Source: Paraburkholderia caledonica NBRC 102488 (lineage in GTDB: Bacteria; Pseudomonadota; Gammaproteobacteria; Burkholderiales; Burkholderiaceae). Taken from it: DNA of 64,000 bases. Where the stretch lies: the NCBI RefSeq assembly GCF_000685095.1, contig NZ_BAYE01000001.1, positions 682,001 to 746,000 of the forward strand, in the 5' to 3' direction. How positions within the stretch are numbered: position 1 is the stretch's first letter; every line of letters starts with the position of its first letter. The notes beneath the pieces are model-generated. The model made no database searches and was not told the DNA's origin. It worked only from the letters and a program-made list of their open reading frames with translations. A program made the position numbers and the translations under genes. Shown here in pieces: positions 7,929 to 17,155 of the stretch.

Positions 7929-9822
7929 GGCTGTTCCGGGCGCGGGCCAGCACGCCGATGGACCGAGGCTGCTGGCCGACATCGGCGGCACGAATGCGCG
8001 CTTTGCGCTGGAAACCGGACCGGGCGAGATCGGCTCGGTGCACGTCTACCCGTGCGCGGATTACCCCGGCGTCGCTGAAGTTATCAAGAAGTACCTGAAG
8101 GACACGAAGATCGGCCGCGTGAATCACGCGGCGATCGCGATTGCGAACCCGGTCGACGGCGATCAGGTCAGCATGACGAATCACGACTGGAGCTTTTCGA
8201 TCGAAGCCACGCGCCGTGCCCTCGGTTTCGACACGCTGCTCGTCGTGAACGACTTCACCGCGCTCGCCATGGCCCTGCCCGGCCTGACGGATGCGCAACG
8301 CGTGCAGGTCGGCGGCGGCACGCGCCGTCCGAACAGCGTGATCGGCCTGCTCGGTCCGGGCACCGGCATGGGCGTGTCGGGCCTGATTCCTGCCGACGAC
8401 CGCTGGATCGCGCTCGGCAGCGAAGGCGGTCACGCCACATTCGCGCCGGCCGACGAGCGCGAAGACATCGTGCTGCAGTACGCGCGCAAGAAATGGTCGC
8501 ATGTGTCGTTCGAACGCGTGGCCGCGGGGCCCGGCATCGAAGTCATTTACCGTGCGCTGGCGGGCCGCGACAAGAAGCGCGTAGCGGCAAACGTCGACAC
8601 CGTCGAGATCGTCAAACGCGCGTTGGAAGGCGAGCCGCTTGCGGCTGAATCCATCGACGTGTTCTGCGGCATACTCGGCACGTTTGCGGGCAATATCGCG
8701 GTGACGCTCGGCGCGCTCGGCGGCATCTATATCGGCGGCGGGGTCGTCCCGCGGCTCGGAGAGTTCTTCGCGCGCTCGTCGTTTCGCAAACGCTTCGAGG
8801 CGAAAGGCCGCTTCGAGGCGTATTTGAAAAACGTGCCGACTTACGTGATCACCGCGGAATATCCGGCGTTTCTCGGCGTGTCCGCGATCCTCGCCGAGCA
8901 GTTGTCGAATCGCGCGGGCGGCAGTTCGTCGGCGGTATTCGAACGGATCCGGCAGATGCGCGACGCGCTGACGCCGGCCGAGCGCCGCGTCGCCGATCTC
9001 GCGCTGAACCATCCGCGCTCGATCATCAACGACCCGATTGTCGACATTGCCCGCAAGGCCGACGTCAGTCAGCCGACCGTGATCCGCTTCTGCCGCTCGC
9101 TTGGTTGTCAGGGCTTGTCGGACTTCAAGCTGAAGCTTGCGACGGGCTTGACCGGCACCATTCCGGTGAGCCACAGCCAGGTGCATCTCGGCGATACGGC
9201 AACGGACTTCGGCGCGAAGGTCCTCGACAACACCGTGTCGGCCATTCTGCAATTGCGCGAGCATCTGAACTTCGACCAGGTCGAACGCGCGATCGATCTG
9301 TTGAACGGCGCGCGGCGCATCGAGTTCTATGGACTCGGCAATTCGAACATCGTCGCGCAGGACGCGCACTACAAGTTCTTCCGCTTCGGCATTCCGACCA
9401 TTGCATACGGCGATCTGTATATGCAGGCCGCTTCTGCTGCGTTGCTCGGCAAGGGCGACGTGATCGTCGCCGTGTCGAAGTCGGGCCGCGCGCCCGAGCT
9501 GCTGCGCGTGCTCGACGTCGCAATGCAGGCAGGCGCGAAGGTGATCGCGATTACGTCGAGCAACACGCCGCTTGCCAAGCGCGCGACGGTCGCGCTCGAA
9601 ACCGATCACATTGAAATTCGCGAGTCGCAACTCTCGATGATTTCGCGAATTCTGCATCTGGTGATGATCGACATTCTCGCGGTCGGCGTGGCAATTCGCC
9701 GCGCAGTGCCGAGCGCAGACGTTGCGGAGACGGTGGCGAAAGCACGTCAAGGCGCCGACGACGACGCCACCGCAGTGCTCGACTGGCTCAGTCACGGCGC
9801 GGCTTCATCGGCGCGGGATTGA
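7906..9822 (+). CDS. glk: Bifunctional glucokinase / HexR (RpiR-family) regulator
   Basis: One 638-residue chain joins an enzyme and a regulator. Residues about 20-335 are an ATP-dependent glucokinase: [11 protein letters not shown] near 23-33 (phosphate binding), VVNDF with the catalytic Asp, GPGTGMG and a GSEGGH segment. From about 344 follows an RpiR/HexR regulator: an N-terminal helix-turn-helix domain with [16 protein letters not shown] and, from about 470, a SIS sugar-phosphate-binding domain ([17 protein letters not shown]). HexR proteins respond to 2-keto-3-deoxy-6-phosphogluconate and repress glucose genes; the palindrome at the zwf promoter is the expected target. This fusion is known in Burkholderia relatives. 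Confidence 0.96.
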   Translation: MSTGVQTKAVPGAGQHADGPRLLADIGGTNARFALETGPGEIGSVHVYPCADYPGVAEVIKKYLKDTKIGRVNHAAIAIANPVDGDQVSMTNHDWSFSIEATRRALGFDTLLVVNDFTALAMALPGLTDAQRVQVGGGTRRPNSVIGLLGPGTGMGVSGLIPADDRWIALGSEGGHATFAPADEREDIVLQYARKKWSHVSFERVAAGPGIEVIYRALAGRDKKRVAANVDTVEIVKRALEGEPLAAESIDVFCGILGTFAGNIAVTLGALGGIYIGGGVVPRLGEFFARSSFRKRFEAKGRFEAYLKNVPTYVITAEYPAFLGVSAILAEQLSNRAGGSSSAVFERIRQMRDALTPAERRVADLALNHPRSIINDPIVDIARKADVSQPTVIRFCRSLGCQGLSDFKLKLATGLTGTIPVSHSQVHLGDTATDFGAKVLDNTVSAILQLREHLNFDQVERAIDLLNGARRIEFYGLGNSNIVAQDAHYKFFRFGIPTIAYGDLYMQAASAALLGKGDVIVAVSKSGRAPELLRVLDVAMQAGAKVIAITSSNTPLAKRATVALETDHIEIRESQLSMISRILHLVMIDILAVGVAIRRAVPSADVAETVAKARQGADDDATAVLDWLSHGAASSARD

Positions 9823-9993
9823 TGCCGGATTGATGTCCGATTGATGTCCGTCTGAAGGTCACGGTATGCCGTGGCCTTCGCCCGACTTCTGGAATGCGGA
9901 CTGAAGCATTGCCTGTGCGAGTACGCGCTTCAATGGCGCGACTCGAACAACAAGCGATAATAGAAACTCCATCGCTCACGGCAAAGCACACCG

Positions 9994-10920
9994 ATGATCA
10001 TCCGTCCGCATCTCCATTGGTTCCGCATGCTGCTCGCCTGGCGCGGCTCGGTGCTTCCGCAGTTGCTTCCCCGGCTCTTCCTGATTTTCGCGATCTCGGT
10101 CGTTGCGGTCGCAGCGCACGATCATCTGCTGCCCATCACGCTGAACCTCAACACGACTGCGCCGTTTTCGCTCGTCGGCATCGCTCTCGCGGTGTTTCTC
10201 GGCTTTCGAAACAACGCCAGCTATGACCGCTGGTGGGAAGCGCGCAAGCTTTGGGGCCAATTGTTGAACGACGCGCGTTCACTTACTCGCCAGGCGCTCA
10301 CCTTGCGAACGACGCAGTTGCCGGAAGAAAACCTGGCCGAGTTTTGCGCCGCGTTGGGCGCGTTGCCGCATGCACTGCGCCATCAGCTTCGCAGGAGCGA
10401 TCCGCGCGAGGACCTCGCCGCACGCCTGCCGCCTGCGCTGTTCGAACGCGTTATGACATCGCGCTACAAACCGGCAACGTTGATGCTGGTTCTTGGCGAA
10501 TGGGTGCAGCGCGAGGCGCAAAAGGGCTCAATTGATCCGATGGCCGTACTAGCGTTCGACCGGAATCTGAATGGCTTGTCGGATGTGATCGGCGGGTGCG
10601 AGCGCATCGCGTCGACGCCGTTGCCGTTTGCCTATTCGGTGATGATTCACCGCACGGTGTACTTTTTCTGCGCGTCGTTGCCGTTTGGACTCGTCGACAG
10701 CATTGGCATTTTCACGCCGGTGTTCGCGGTGTTCGTCGCGTACACGTTCATGGCGCACGAAGCGATCGCGTCGCAAATCGAGGAGCCGTTCGGCACCGAC
10801 GACAACGACCTTGCGCTGAGTACCATGTCTTTCATCATTGAAGACGCACTGCGCGATATGCGCGGCGAACCCGCGGTCGCGCTGCCCGACCCGCAAGCCG
10901 AAAGCTACGTGCTAACCTGA
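9994..10920 (+). CDS. Bestrophin-like (UPF0187) membrane protein
   Basis: This 308-residue integral membrane protein resembles the bacterial bestrophin family. It has an N-terminal amphipathic start MIIRPHLHWF, hydrophobic segments at about 20-40 and 50-65, the conserved FRNNASYDRWWEAR stretch near 71-84, and two further hydrophobic segments near 215-255. Bacterial bestrophins studied so far form pentameric channels, mostly cation-selective. It lies 171 nt downstream of glk-hexR, but no shared transcript can be claimed because an 11-bp hairpin without a T-run lies between them (9854-9879). Its biological role here is unknown. Confidence 0.85.
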   Translation: MIIRPHLHWFRMLLAWRGSVLPQLLPRLFLIFAISVVAVAAHDHLLPITLNLNTTAPFSLVGIALAVFLGFRNNASYDRWWEARKLWGQLLNDARSLTRQALTLRTTQLPEENLAEFCAALGALPHALRHQLRRSDPREDLAARLPPALFERVMTSRYKPATLMLVLGEWVQREAQKGSIDPMAVLAFDRNLNGLSDVIGGCERIASTPLPFAYSVMIHRTVYFFCASLPFGLVDSIGIFTPVFAVFVAYTFMAHEAIASQIEEPFGTDDNDLALSTMSFIIEDALRDMRGEPAVALPDPQAESYVLT

Positions 10921-10956
10921 GCGTCCCGATGAAGCAGCGCCTGTCTGCTCGCAGGT

Positions 10957-11637
10957 CTAGTCGTTGCCGACTGTTTCCGACAAACGCTTGAGCGTCGCCA
11001 CACGCGCACCAATGACGTCGATGCGGCCGCGCTCGTCGACGACCGGCGTCGTCGCATTCAGGTACGCGGTCCACGCCTTTTGTGCGCGCGTCAGCGTGGG
11101 ACGCGAGCGCGCCGGCATCTTTGCCTGCAGACGGCGATAGTAGCGATTCAGGTCGAACATCGCGTGTTCGCAGCGCGCGTCCGCACGACAAGCGCGCAGA
11201 CGGCCCGGAGGATCGCCGCCACCCGCACTCGCCTTCGCTACCGCGCTGCGCAGCGCGAGGGCCCGGTCACGCACCGGCTGCAATTGCATATCGGCTTCGG
11301 CAAGCACGTACATCGTGCCGCGCGTGGTGGCGAATACCGCCGCGAGCAGTTGCGTTTCGGCATCGCGCGAAGCCTGCCAGCTTGCCTGACTCTTTTGCCA
11401 CTGCTTGCGCCGCGCCGGCGGCAACTCCGGCTGCAACTGCTGCCATGCGTTGTCCATAGCGGTCTTCCAGCCGATGCGCGCAGTTTCCATGCACTGCACC
11501 TGCCCCATCGTTGACGACATATCGCTGCGCGCCAGACACGTGCGCATCGCCGCATCGATCGGATCGGCTGCGGCGACTTCCGCACGCGCGGCGAGCGGCG
11601 CGACGCCGAGCAGCAGCGCGCATGTCAACGTGCGCAT
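10957..11637 (-). CDS. LprI/DUF1311-type secreted protein
   Basis: The chosen start (ATG at 11637, with AGGG upstream) gives 226 residues with a signal peptide MRTLTCALLLGVAPLAARA. The mature part has four cysteines in the pattern of the DUF1311 / LprI N-terminal domain (CLARS, QCMET, then RACRADARCE) and a repeat-like second half with WTAYL. LprI of Mycobacterium is described as a lysozyme inhibitor, but most family members have no known role. An alternative ATG at 11727 directly follows the decarboxylase stop and would allow coupled translation but spoil the signal peptide. Probably periplasmic or secreted; function unknown. Confidence 0.7.
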   Translation of the reverse strand: MRTLTCALLLGVAPLAARAEVAAADPIDAAMRTCLARSDMSSTMGQVQCMETARIGWKTAMDNAWQQLQPELPPARRKQWQKSQASWQASRDAETQLLAAVFATTRGTMYVLAEADMQLQPVRDRALALRSAVAKASAGGGDPPGRLRACRADARCEHAMFDLNRYYRRLQAKMPARSRPTLTRAQKAWTAYLNATTPVVDERGRIDVIGARVATLKRLSETVGND

Positions 11638-11729
11638 CAGCGCGCCCTGTGCAGCTAGCACCCAAGCCGGCGCACGCGACTCGCGTCGCCGGCCTCGGTT
11701 GCTTCCGAGGAACGTCATGAAGCGCATTG

Positions 11730-14015
11730 TCAGACGCGCACGCAATCGACGAAATATTCGATGCGTCCGTTGATCATCTCGCCGACGAGTCCGTGAATGT
11801 CCGTGTGGAAACCCGGGAAACGCTCGTTGAATTCCCGCGCGAATCGCAGATAGTTGACGATGGTCTTGTTAAAGCGCTCGCCCGGAATCAGCAGCGGAAT
11901 GCCCGGCGGGTACGGCGTCAACAGAATCGACGTGACGCGGCCTTCAAGTTCGTCGATGGGTACGCGGTCGATCTCACGGTGCGCGAGTTTCGCGAACGCG
12001 TCGGACGGCTTCATCGCCGGCTCCATGCTCGACAGGTACATCTCGGTCGTGAGACGCGCAATGTCGTTCGCGCGGTAGACGCTGTGGATCTGCTGGCACA
12101 GGTCGCGCAAACCGACACGCTCATAAGTCGGATGCAGCGCGACGAAGTCCGGCAACACGCGCCATAGCGGCTGGTTGTTGTCGTAGTCGTCCTTGAACTG
12201 CTGGAGCTCGGTCACCATCGAATTCCAGCGGCCCTTCGTGATGCCGATCGTGAACATGATGAAGAACGAATACAGCCCGGTCTTCTCGACGATGATGCCG
12301 TGCTCGGCGAGGTACTTCGTCACGATCGCGGCCGGAATGCCCGTCTCACCGAAACCGCCGTCCATGTCCAGACCCGGCGTGACGATGGTCGCCTTGATCG
12401 GATCGAGCATGTTGAAGCCTTCGGCAAGCGGTCCGAAACCGTGCCACGAATCGTTCGGGCGAAGCATCCAGTCTTCGCGCGAACCGATGCCTTCGTCGGC
12501 GAACTGGTCCGGGCCCCAGACCTTGAAGAACCAGTCGTCGCCGTATTCCGTATCGACCTTGGTCATCGCGCGGCGGAAGTCCAGCGCTTCCGCAATCGAC
12601 TCTTCGACGAGAGCGGTGCCGCCGGGCGCTTCCATCATGGCCGCCGCCACGTCGCACGACGCGATGATCGCGTATTGCGGGCTCGTCGACGTATGCATCA
12701 GATACGCCTCGTTGAAGCGGTGCTTGTCGAAGCGGCTGTTCTTCGAATCCTGCACGACGATCTGCGACGCCTGCGAAATGCCGGCCAGCAGCTTGTGCGT
12801 GGAGTGCGTGGCAAAGACCATTGCGCCGATGCGCGGGCGGCCCGCGCCGATCGCATGCATGTCCTGATAGAACTCGTGGAATTCGGCATGCGGCAGCCAC
12901 GCTTCGTCGAAGTGAAGCGTGTCCAGCCACTCGCCCAACATTTCCTTGATCATCTCGACGTTGTAAATCACGCCGTCATACGTGCTTTGCGTGATCGTCA
13001 GAATGCGCGGCTTCAGGTCGGGATTTTTCGCCAGCGCTTCGCGTGCGAACGGATTCGCCTCGATCTTTCTGCGGATGTTTTCCGGCTCGAATTCCGACCG
13101 CGGAATCGGGCCGATGATGCCGAAGTTGTTGCGCGTCGGCGTGAGGAACACCGGAATCGCGCCGGTCATCGTGATCGCGTGAAGGATCGACTTGTGGCAG
13201 TTGCGGTCGACCAGCACGATATCGCCCGGCGCGACCGTGCCGTGCCAGACGATCTTGTTCGAGGTCGACGTGCCGTTGGTCACGAAGAACACATGGTCTG
13301 CGCTGAAGATGCGCGCCGCGTTGCGCTCCGAAGCCGCAACGGGGCCGGTGTGATCGAGCAGTTGCCCGAGTTCGTCCACGGCGTTGCAGACGTCCGCGCG
13401 CAGCATGTTTTCGCCGAAGAACTGATGGAACATCTGGCCGAGCGGGCTCTTCAGAAACGCAACGCCCCCGGAGTGGCCGGGACAGTGCCACGAGTACGAG
13501 CCTTCGTCCGCGTACTGCACCAGCTCCTTGAAGAACGGCGGCGCGAGCGAGTCCAGATAAACCTTGGTCTCGCGGATGATATGGCGCGCGACGAACTCCG
13601 GCGTGTCCTCGAACATATGGATGAAGCCGTGCAGTTCGCGCAGGATGTCGTTCGGCAAGTGGCGAGACGTACGCGTTTCGCCGTACAGGAAGATCGGAAT
13701 GTCCGCGTTGCGGCGGCGCACTTCCGTCACGAACGCGCGCAGCGCGACGATGGCCGCCGCGAGTTCCGGCGTTTCTCCTTCAACCACGACGTTTTCGACG
13801 TAGGGCAGCAGCTCGTCGTCGTCGATCGAAAGGATGAAGCACGACGCGCGGCTCGACTGCTGCGCGAACGAAGTCAGATCGCCGTAGCTCGTCAACCCGA
13901 GCACTTCCGCGCCTTCTTTCTCGATTGCTTCGGCCAAAGCCCGGATGCCGGAACCCGAGATGTTCTCGGAGCGGAAATCTTCGTCGATGATGACGACGGG
14001 AAAACGGAACTTCAT
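11730..14015 (-). CDS. Orn/Lys/Arg decarboxylase (PLP-dependent, inducible type)
   Basis: The 761 residues fit the large inducible type of arginine/lysine/ornithine decarboxylase. An N-terminal response-regulator-like wing domain (PVVIIDEDFRSENISGSG, about 1-130) precedes the PLP domain; ATHSTHKLLAG near residue 400 holds the cofactor lysine, and SWHCPGHSGG near 190 is the substrate-side motif. It removes CO2 from a basic amino acid, giving a polyamine or its precursor and consuming a proton. Which of the three amino acids is used cannot be decided by eye. ATG at 14015 has GGAGA upstream. No partner antiporter gene is nearby, so acid resistance is not supported by context. Confidence 0.9.
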   Translation of the reverse strand: MKFRFPVVIIDEDFRSENISGSGIRALAEAIEKEGAEVLGLTSYGDLTSFAQQSSRASCFILSIDDDELLPYVENVVVEGETPELAAAIVALRAFVTEVRRRNADIPIFLYGETRTSRHLPNDILRELHGFIHMFEDTPEFVARHIIRETKVYLDSLAPPFFKELVQYADEGSYSWHCPGHSGGVAFLKSPLGQMFHQFFGENMLRADVCNAVDELGQLLDHTGPVAASERNAARIFSADHVFFVTNGTSTSNKIVWHGTVAPGDIVLVDRNCHKSILHAITMTGAIPVFLTPTRNNFGIIGPIPRSEFEPENIRRKIEANPFAREALAKNPDLKPRILTITQSTYDGVIYNVEMIKEMLGEWLDTLHFDEAWLPHAEFHEFYQDMHAIGAGRPRIGAMVFATHSTHKLLAGISQASQIVVQDSKNSRFDKHRFNEAYLMHTSTSPQYAIIASCDVAAAMMEAPGGTALVEESIAEALDFRRAMTKVDTEYGDDWFFKVWGPDQFADEGIGSREDWMLRPNDSWHGFGPLAEGFNMLDPIKATIVTPGLDMDGGFGETGIPAAIVTKYLAEHGIIVEKTGLYSFFIMFTIGITKGRWNSMVTELQQFKDDYDNNQPLWRVLPDFVALHPTYERVGLRDLCQQIHSVYRANDIARLTTEMYLSSMEPAMKPSDAFAKLAHREIDRVPIDELEGRVTSILLTPYPPGIPLLIPGERFNKTIVNYLRFAREFNERFPGFHTDIHGLVGEMINGRIEYFVDCVRV

Positions 14016-14025
14016 GGGCGATTCT

Positions 14026-14066
14026 CCAAAAAGAACGACCGCTGCACTGGATAGATTGCAGCGGTC
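14026..14066 (-). terminator. Rho-independent terminator after dcd
   Basis: A 10-bp perfect stem (14057-14066 with 14037-14046) with a 10-nt loop is followed on the minus strand by GTTCTTTTT. It separates dcd from the decarboxylase gene, whose ribosome site begins just after the T-run. Confidence 0.75.
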
Positions 14067-14102
14067 ACCCTGTGTACCTGGTGGGTCAATGCGCCGCCGA
14101 CG

Positions 14103-14672
14103 TCACGTCTTCGGCAACGTGACCCCGTGCTGACCTTGATATTTGCCGCCGCGATCCGCGTACGACGTTTCACAAATCTCGTCGCTTTCGAAAAACAGCA
14201 CCTGGGCGACGCCTTCGTTCGCATAGATTTTCGCAGGCAAAGGTGTCGTATTCGAGAATTCGAGCGTGACGTGACCTTCCCATTCCGGCTCGAACGGCGT
14301 GACGTTCACGATGATGCCGCAGCGCGCGTAAGTGGATTTGCCGAGACACACGGTCAGTACCGAGCGCGGAATGCGGAAGTACTCGACGGTGCGGGCGAGC
14401 GCGAACGAATTAGGCGGGATGATGCAGACGTCGCCTTTGAAGTCCACGAACGATTTCTCATCGAAATTTTTTGGATCGACAATGGTCGAGTTGATGTTCG
14501 TGAAGATCTTGAATTCGTCGGCGCAGCGAATGTCGTAGCCGTAGCTCGATGTGCCGTAACTGACGATCTTCCGGCCGTCTTCGGAGACGCGAACCTGATC
14601 GGGCACGAACGGCTCGATCATTTTGTGCGACTCGGCCATGCGCCGGATCCACTTGTCGGATTTGATGGTCAT
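14103..14672 (-). CDS. dcd: dCTP deaminase
   Basis: Deaminates dCTP to dUTP, feeding dTMP synthesis. The start is ATG at 14672 because the protein then begins [14 protein letters not shown], the normal N-terminus, and has 189 residues, the usual length. The trimeric dUTPase-like fold is marked by SSYGYDIR near 49-56, GKSTYARCG with the arginine and Ser/Cys region, and GVAQVLFFE near the end. Upstream frame extension lacks homology-like character. No strong Shine-Dalgarno sequence is seen before this ATG. The gene is followed by its own terminator. Confidence 0.95.
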   Translation of the reverse strand: MTIKSDKWIRRMAESHKMIEPFVPDQVRVSEDGRKIVSYGTSSYGYDIRCADEFKIFTNINSTIVDPKNFDEKSFVDFKGDVCIIPPNSFALARTVEYFRIPRSVLTVCLGKSTYARCGIIVNVTPFEPEWEGHVTLEFSNTTPLPAKIYANEGVAQVLFFESDEICETSYADRGGKYQGQHGVTLPKT

Positions 14673-15003
14673 AGGTGAACGCTGCTCGACGTGAATAACA
14701 GGTGTGTGACGGATAACAACCCGGCGCGTGCCGGGCACGTTGCGGCCGGTTGTCCCACTTTCAGGGCCGGGTTTCGCCGGTGCGCTCCGCAAGAAGCTGC
14801 CCCGGGGCCGTATTGGCGATGACGCCGGCCGCCGCGGCGAAAGGCGCTTATTTTACGCGATCAGGAGGATGCTGCCGCACATGCGCGCCACTGATGAGCG
14901 GCAGCGAGCCGCCGGGGTCTGCTTTGGGCCGCTTTCGTCCACATTTCAGCAGCTTCAGGCCGGGCCACAGGCAGGGGCAACAGGGCAACCAGGCGGTGAT
15001 CCG
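14673..15003. other. Gap upstream of dcd
   Basis: 331 nt between the sodC-like stop and the dcd start, both on the minus strand. It should hold the dcd promoter; a TAAAAT that could serve as a minus-strand -10 lies near 14853-14860. A short GC hairpin (14720-14725 with 14730-14735) is present. No gene or RNA was recognised. Confidence 0.5.
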
Positions 15004-15537
15004 TCATTGGCGGATCAAACCGCAAGCGAGTGCGGGACCCGCGCCATGCTGCGGATACGCGTAGGGATCGGTTGCGTCGTGATGCAGCAGCACCGCGCGT
15101 TGCAGAACCGAACGGATACCGTCGAGCGAGACGTCCGGGGCGACGATGAAGCCGGTTGCCACGCCGTTCGCGTCCGCATGAATGTTGCCGAGATCGCCTT
15201 CGACGCGCGCACCCGCCTTCAGACGCTCGGCAGCCGGCGAGAACACCTGGCCGGCACTGGAACCGTCGGTTGCGTTGCAGTCGCCGCGCTCGTGAACCTG
15301 AAGCGCGTGATCGCTGTTAGGCGGCAAGCCCGCGAGATTGTAGGTAACCTGCACGCCGTCCGAGCGCTCGATGAACGTAACGAGGCCGCGCGCCTGATTG
15401 CCCACGGTGGGCAGCAACTGCGCGTCGGCGCGCTTCTCCTGTGGTCTCAGGAAAGCGCTGCACCCGCATAACAGCATACTGCTGGCAGTCAGGACGATGA
15501 AAGCATGCACCGCCTGCCAGTCGATTCGTTTTCCCAT
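15004..15537 (-). CDS. SodC-like (Cu/Zn superoxide dismutase fold) lipoprotein, metal ligands mostly missing
   Basis: The 177 residues have a lipoprotein-type signal (LCGC, acylated Cys26) and clearly follow the Cu/Zn superoxide dismutase fold, with VHERGDC, EGDLGN and ACGLI. Compared with bovine SOD1, His48 (H82), Asp83 (D115), His120 (H152) and the disulfide cysteines (C87, C172) remain. His46 is replaced by Gln80, bridging His63 by Val98 and His80 by Val112, no His stands in the His71 region, and active-site Arg143 is Ala169. It therefore probably cannot hold the normal Cu/Zn pair or dismutate superoxide at the usual rate. It might still bind copper weakly or serve another envelope role. 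Lies 130 nt downstream of nothing transcribed in its direction except dcd's upstream region, so it is likely a single gene. Confidence 0.85.
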   Translation of the reverse strand: MGKRIDWQAVHAFIVLTASSMLLCGCSAFLRPQEKRADAQLLPTVGNQARGLVTFIERSDGVQVTYNLAGLPPNSDHALQVHERGDCNATDGSSAGQVFSPAAERLKAGARVEGDLGNIHADANGVATGFIVAPDVSLDGIRSVLQRAVLLHHDATDPYAYPQHGAGPALACGLIRQ

Positions 15538-15667
15538 GCGATCCTCGTGCCGGCTGGCGGCCGCCCCTGCGGTTGCCGAGCCGAACCTGTGAAGTCGACA
15601 TGATACCGCGAGACCAGGCGCGAATAGACGCCCCCGGCCCCCTTTCGCCCGTCGTTTGAAGGGCTCG

Positions 15668-16756
15668 TCAGGTGTTCTGCACGACGATGTTGGGAAACCT
15701 GGAGGTCATGTCGCGGGCGCGCTCGGCGATGTGAACCGCGACCTTGCGCGCGATCGTGCGGTAAATCTCCGCAATGCGCCCTTGCGGATCGGCCACTACA
15801 GTAGGCCGGCCGGAGTCGGCCTGCTCGCGGATCGCAATGTCGAGCGGCAGGCTGCCGAGCACGTCGACGCCATATTCCTTGCCCATGCGCTCGCCGCCTC
15901 CCGAGCCGAAGATATGCTCTTCATGGCCACAATTCGAGCAGATATGCATGGCCATATTCTCGACGATGCCGAGAATCGGGATGCCGACTTTCTCGAACAT
16001 TTTCAGGCCCTTGCGGGCGTCGAGCAGAGCAATGTCCTGCGGCGTGGTGACGATCACCGCGCCGGTCACGGGCACGCGCTGCGAGAGCGTCAACTGGATG
16101 TCCCCGGTGCCCGGCGGCATATCGACGATCAGGTAATCGAGATCGCGCCAGTTGGTCTGCCGCAGCAGCTGTTCGAGCGCCGACGTGGCCATCGGGCCGC
16201 GCCACACCATCGGGTTGTCCTGCTCGATCAGAAAGCCGATGGAGTTGGCCTGCAGACCGTGGCCCGTCATCGGGTTCATGGTCTTTTCGTCCGGCGATTC
16301 GGGGCGCCCTTCGATGCCCAGCATCAGCGGCAGCGAGGGTCCGTAGATATCGGCGTCGAGTATGCCGACCGACGCGCCCTCGCTAGCCAGCGCCAGCGCG
16401 AGGTTAACGGCGGTCGTGCTCTTGCCGACGCCACCCTTGCCCGACGCCACGGCCACGATATTTTTAACATTCGGCAAGAGTTTCACGCCGCGCTGCACCG
16501 TATGCGCCGCGATTTCCTGCGACAACTGAATGTGCGTCTGTGCCACGCCCGGCACGGCCTGCAACGCGTCGGCGAACTGCTTGCGGATGGCCTCGAACTG
16601 GCGCATGGCCGGATAGCCGAGTACCACCGCGACGTTAACCGTGTCACCCTCCACGGCTACGTTCTTAATGTTCCTGGCTGCGGCATACGGCCGGCCGGTG
16701 TTGGGGTCAGTGACGGCTGCGAGGGCAGCGTCGACCAAAGCCCGATCGATACTCAT
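15668..16756 (-). CDS. apbC: Mrp/ApbC family iron-sulfur cluster carrier ATPase
   Basis: A P-loop ATPase that carries or inserts Fe-S clusters. ATG at 16756 is preceded by GGAGTG and gives 362 residues. An N-terminal MIP18/DUF59-like domain (about 1-90) is followed by the deviant Walker A motif SGKGGVGKSTTAVN near 108-121, DADIYGPS, and MPPGTGD; the two cluster cysteines appear as CSNCGHEE near 275. Family length and order are normal. It is divergent from the OmpA-like gene. Often encoded beside metG in beta-proteobacteria, as here. Confidence 0.94.
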   Translation of the reverse strand: MSIDRALVDAALAAVTDPNTGRPYAAARNIKNVAVEGDTVNVAVVLGYPAMRQFEAIRKQFADALQAVPGVAQTHIQLSQEIAAHTVQRGVKLLPNVKNIVAVASGKGGVGKSTTAVNLALALASEGASVGILDADIYGPSLPLMLGIEGRPESPDEKTMNPMTGHGLQANSIGFLIEQDNPMVWRGPMATSALEQLLRQTNWRDLDYLIVDMPPGTGDIQLTLSQRVPVTGAVIVTTPQDIALLDARKGLKMFEKVGIPILGIVENMAMHICSNCGHEEHIFGSGGGERMGKEYGVDVLGSLPLDIAIREQADSGRPTVVADPQGRIAEIYRTIARKVAVHIAERARDMTSRFPNIVVQNT

Positions 16757-17155
16757 TGACACTCCAAGGGAACACCTGCGGCGCGGCGCAATCGAAGCTT
16801 CGGCCACGCGCCGGAATTGCAAGAAATTGTTAGACAGCATTGCGAAAACCAGGCGTGCCGGGCACCCTTTGGGCCGGCGGACGCCGTGGGGCCGCATCGC
16901 TGCGTGCCAGGCTTTATTGTAGTGGCTCACGTCGAGCGCTGCCGGAAGACCCTTCTTCATTGTCGGACCGGGACTGAAGAACGCGCGGGGTTTTCCGCCT
17001 GGCTTGCGTGTCCCTTTGGGTTGTTCGCACTGTCGAGCAATCTGTTCTGGTGCCGTGACGTTCGCCACGCAGGCTCTAGCGCCACGGACGCTTCACCCGC
17101 GCGCGTTACTCGCGCGCTTTATCGCGTCATTCGCTTTACTCGAAAGGAATCAAAA
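16757..17155. other. Divergent apbC / OmpA-like lipoprotein control region
   Basis: 399 nt with no credible gene. On the minus strand TACAAT (16916-16921) could be a -10 for apbC, without a good -35. On the plus strand the last 15 nt hold the AAAGGA ribosome site of the lipoprotein gene. No palindromic operator stood out. Confidence 0.5.

Noticed and set aside
7777..9795. A 672-codon open frame on the minus strand opposite glk-hexR
   Set aside because: Rich in Arg and His with no motif; it mirrors the codon bias of the well-recognised fusion gene.
9817..9849. Three tandem 11-bp copies of GATTGATGYCS around the glk-hexR stop codon
   Set aside because: Only three short imperfect copies over the gene end; no partner repeats, dyads or mobile gene nearby, so neither an iteron nor an attachment site is supported.
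15668..17068. Longer ApbC protein starting near 17068
   Set aside because: The extra N-terminus has no family similarity and the ATG at 16756 has a good ribosome site and gives the usual length.
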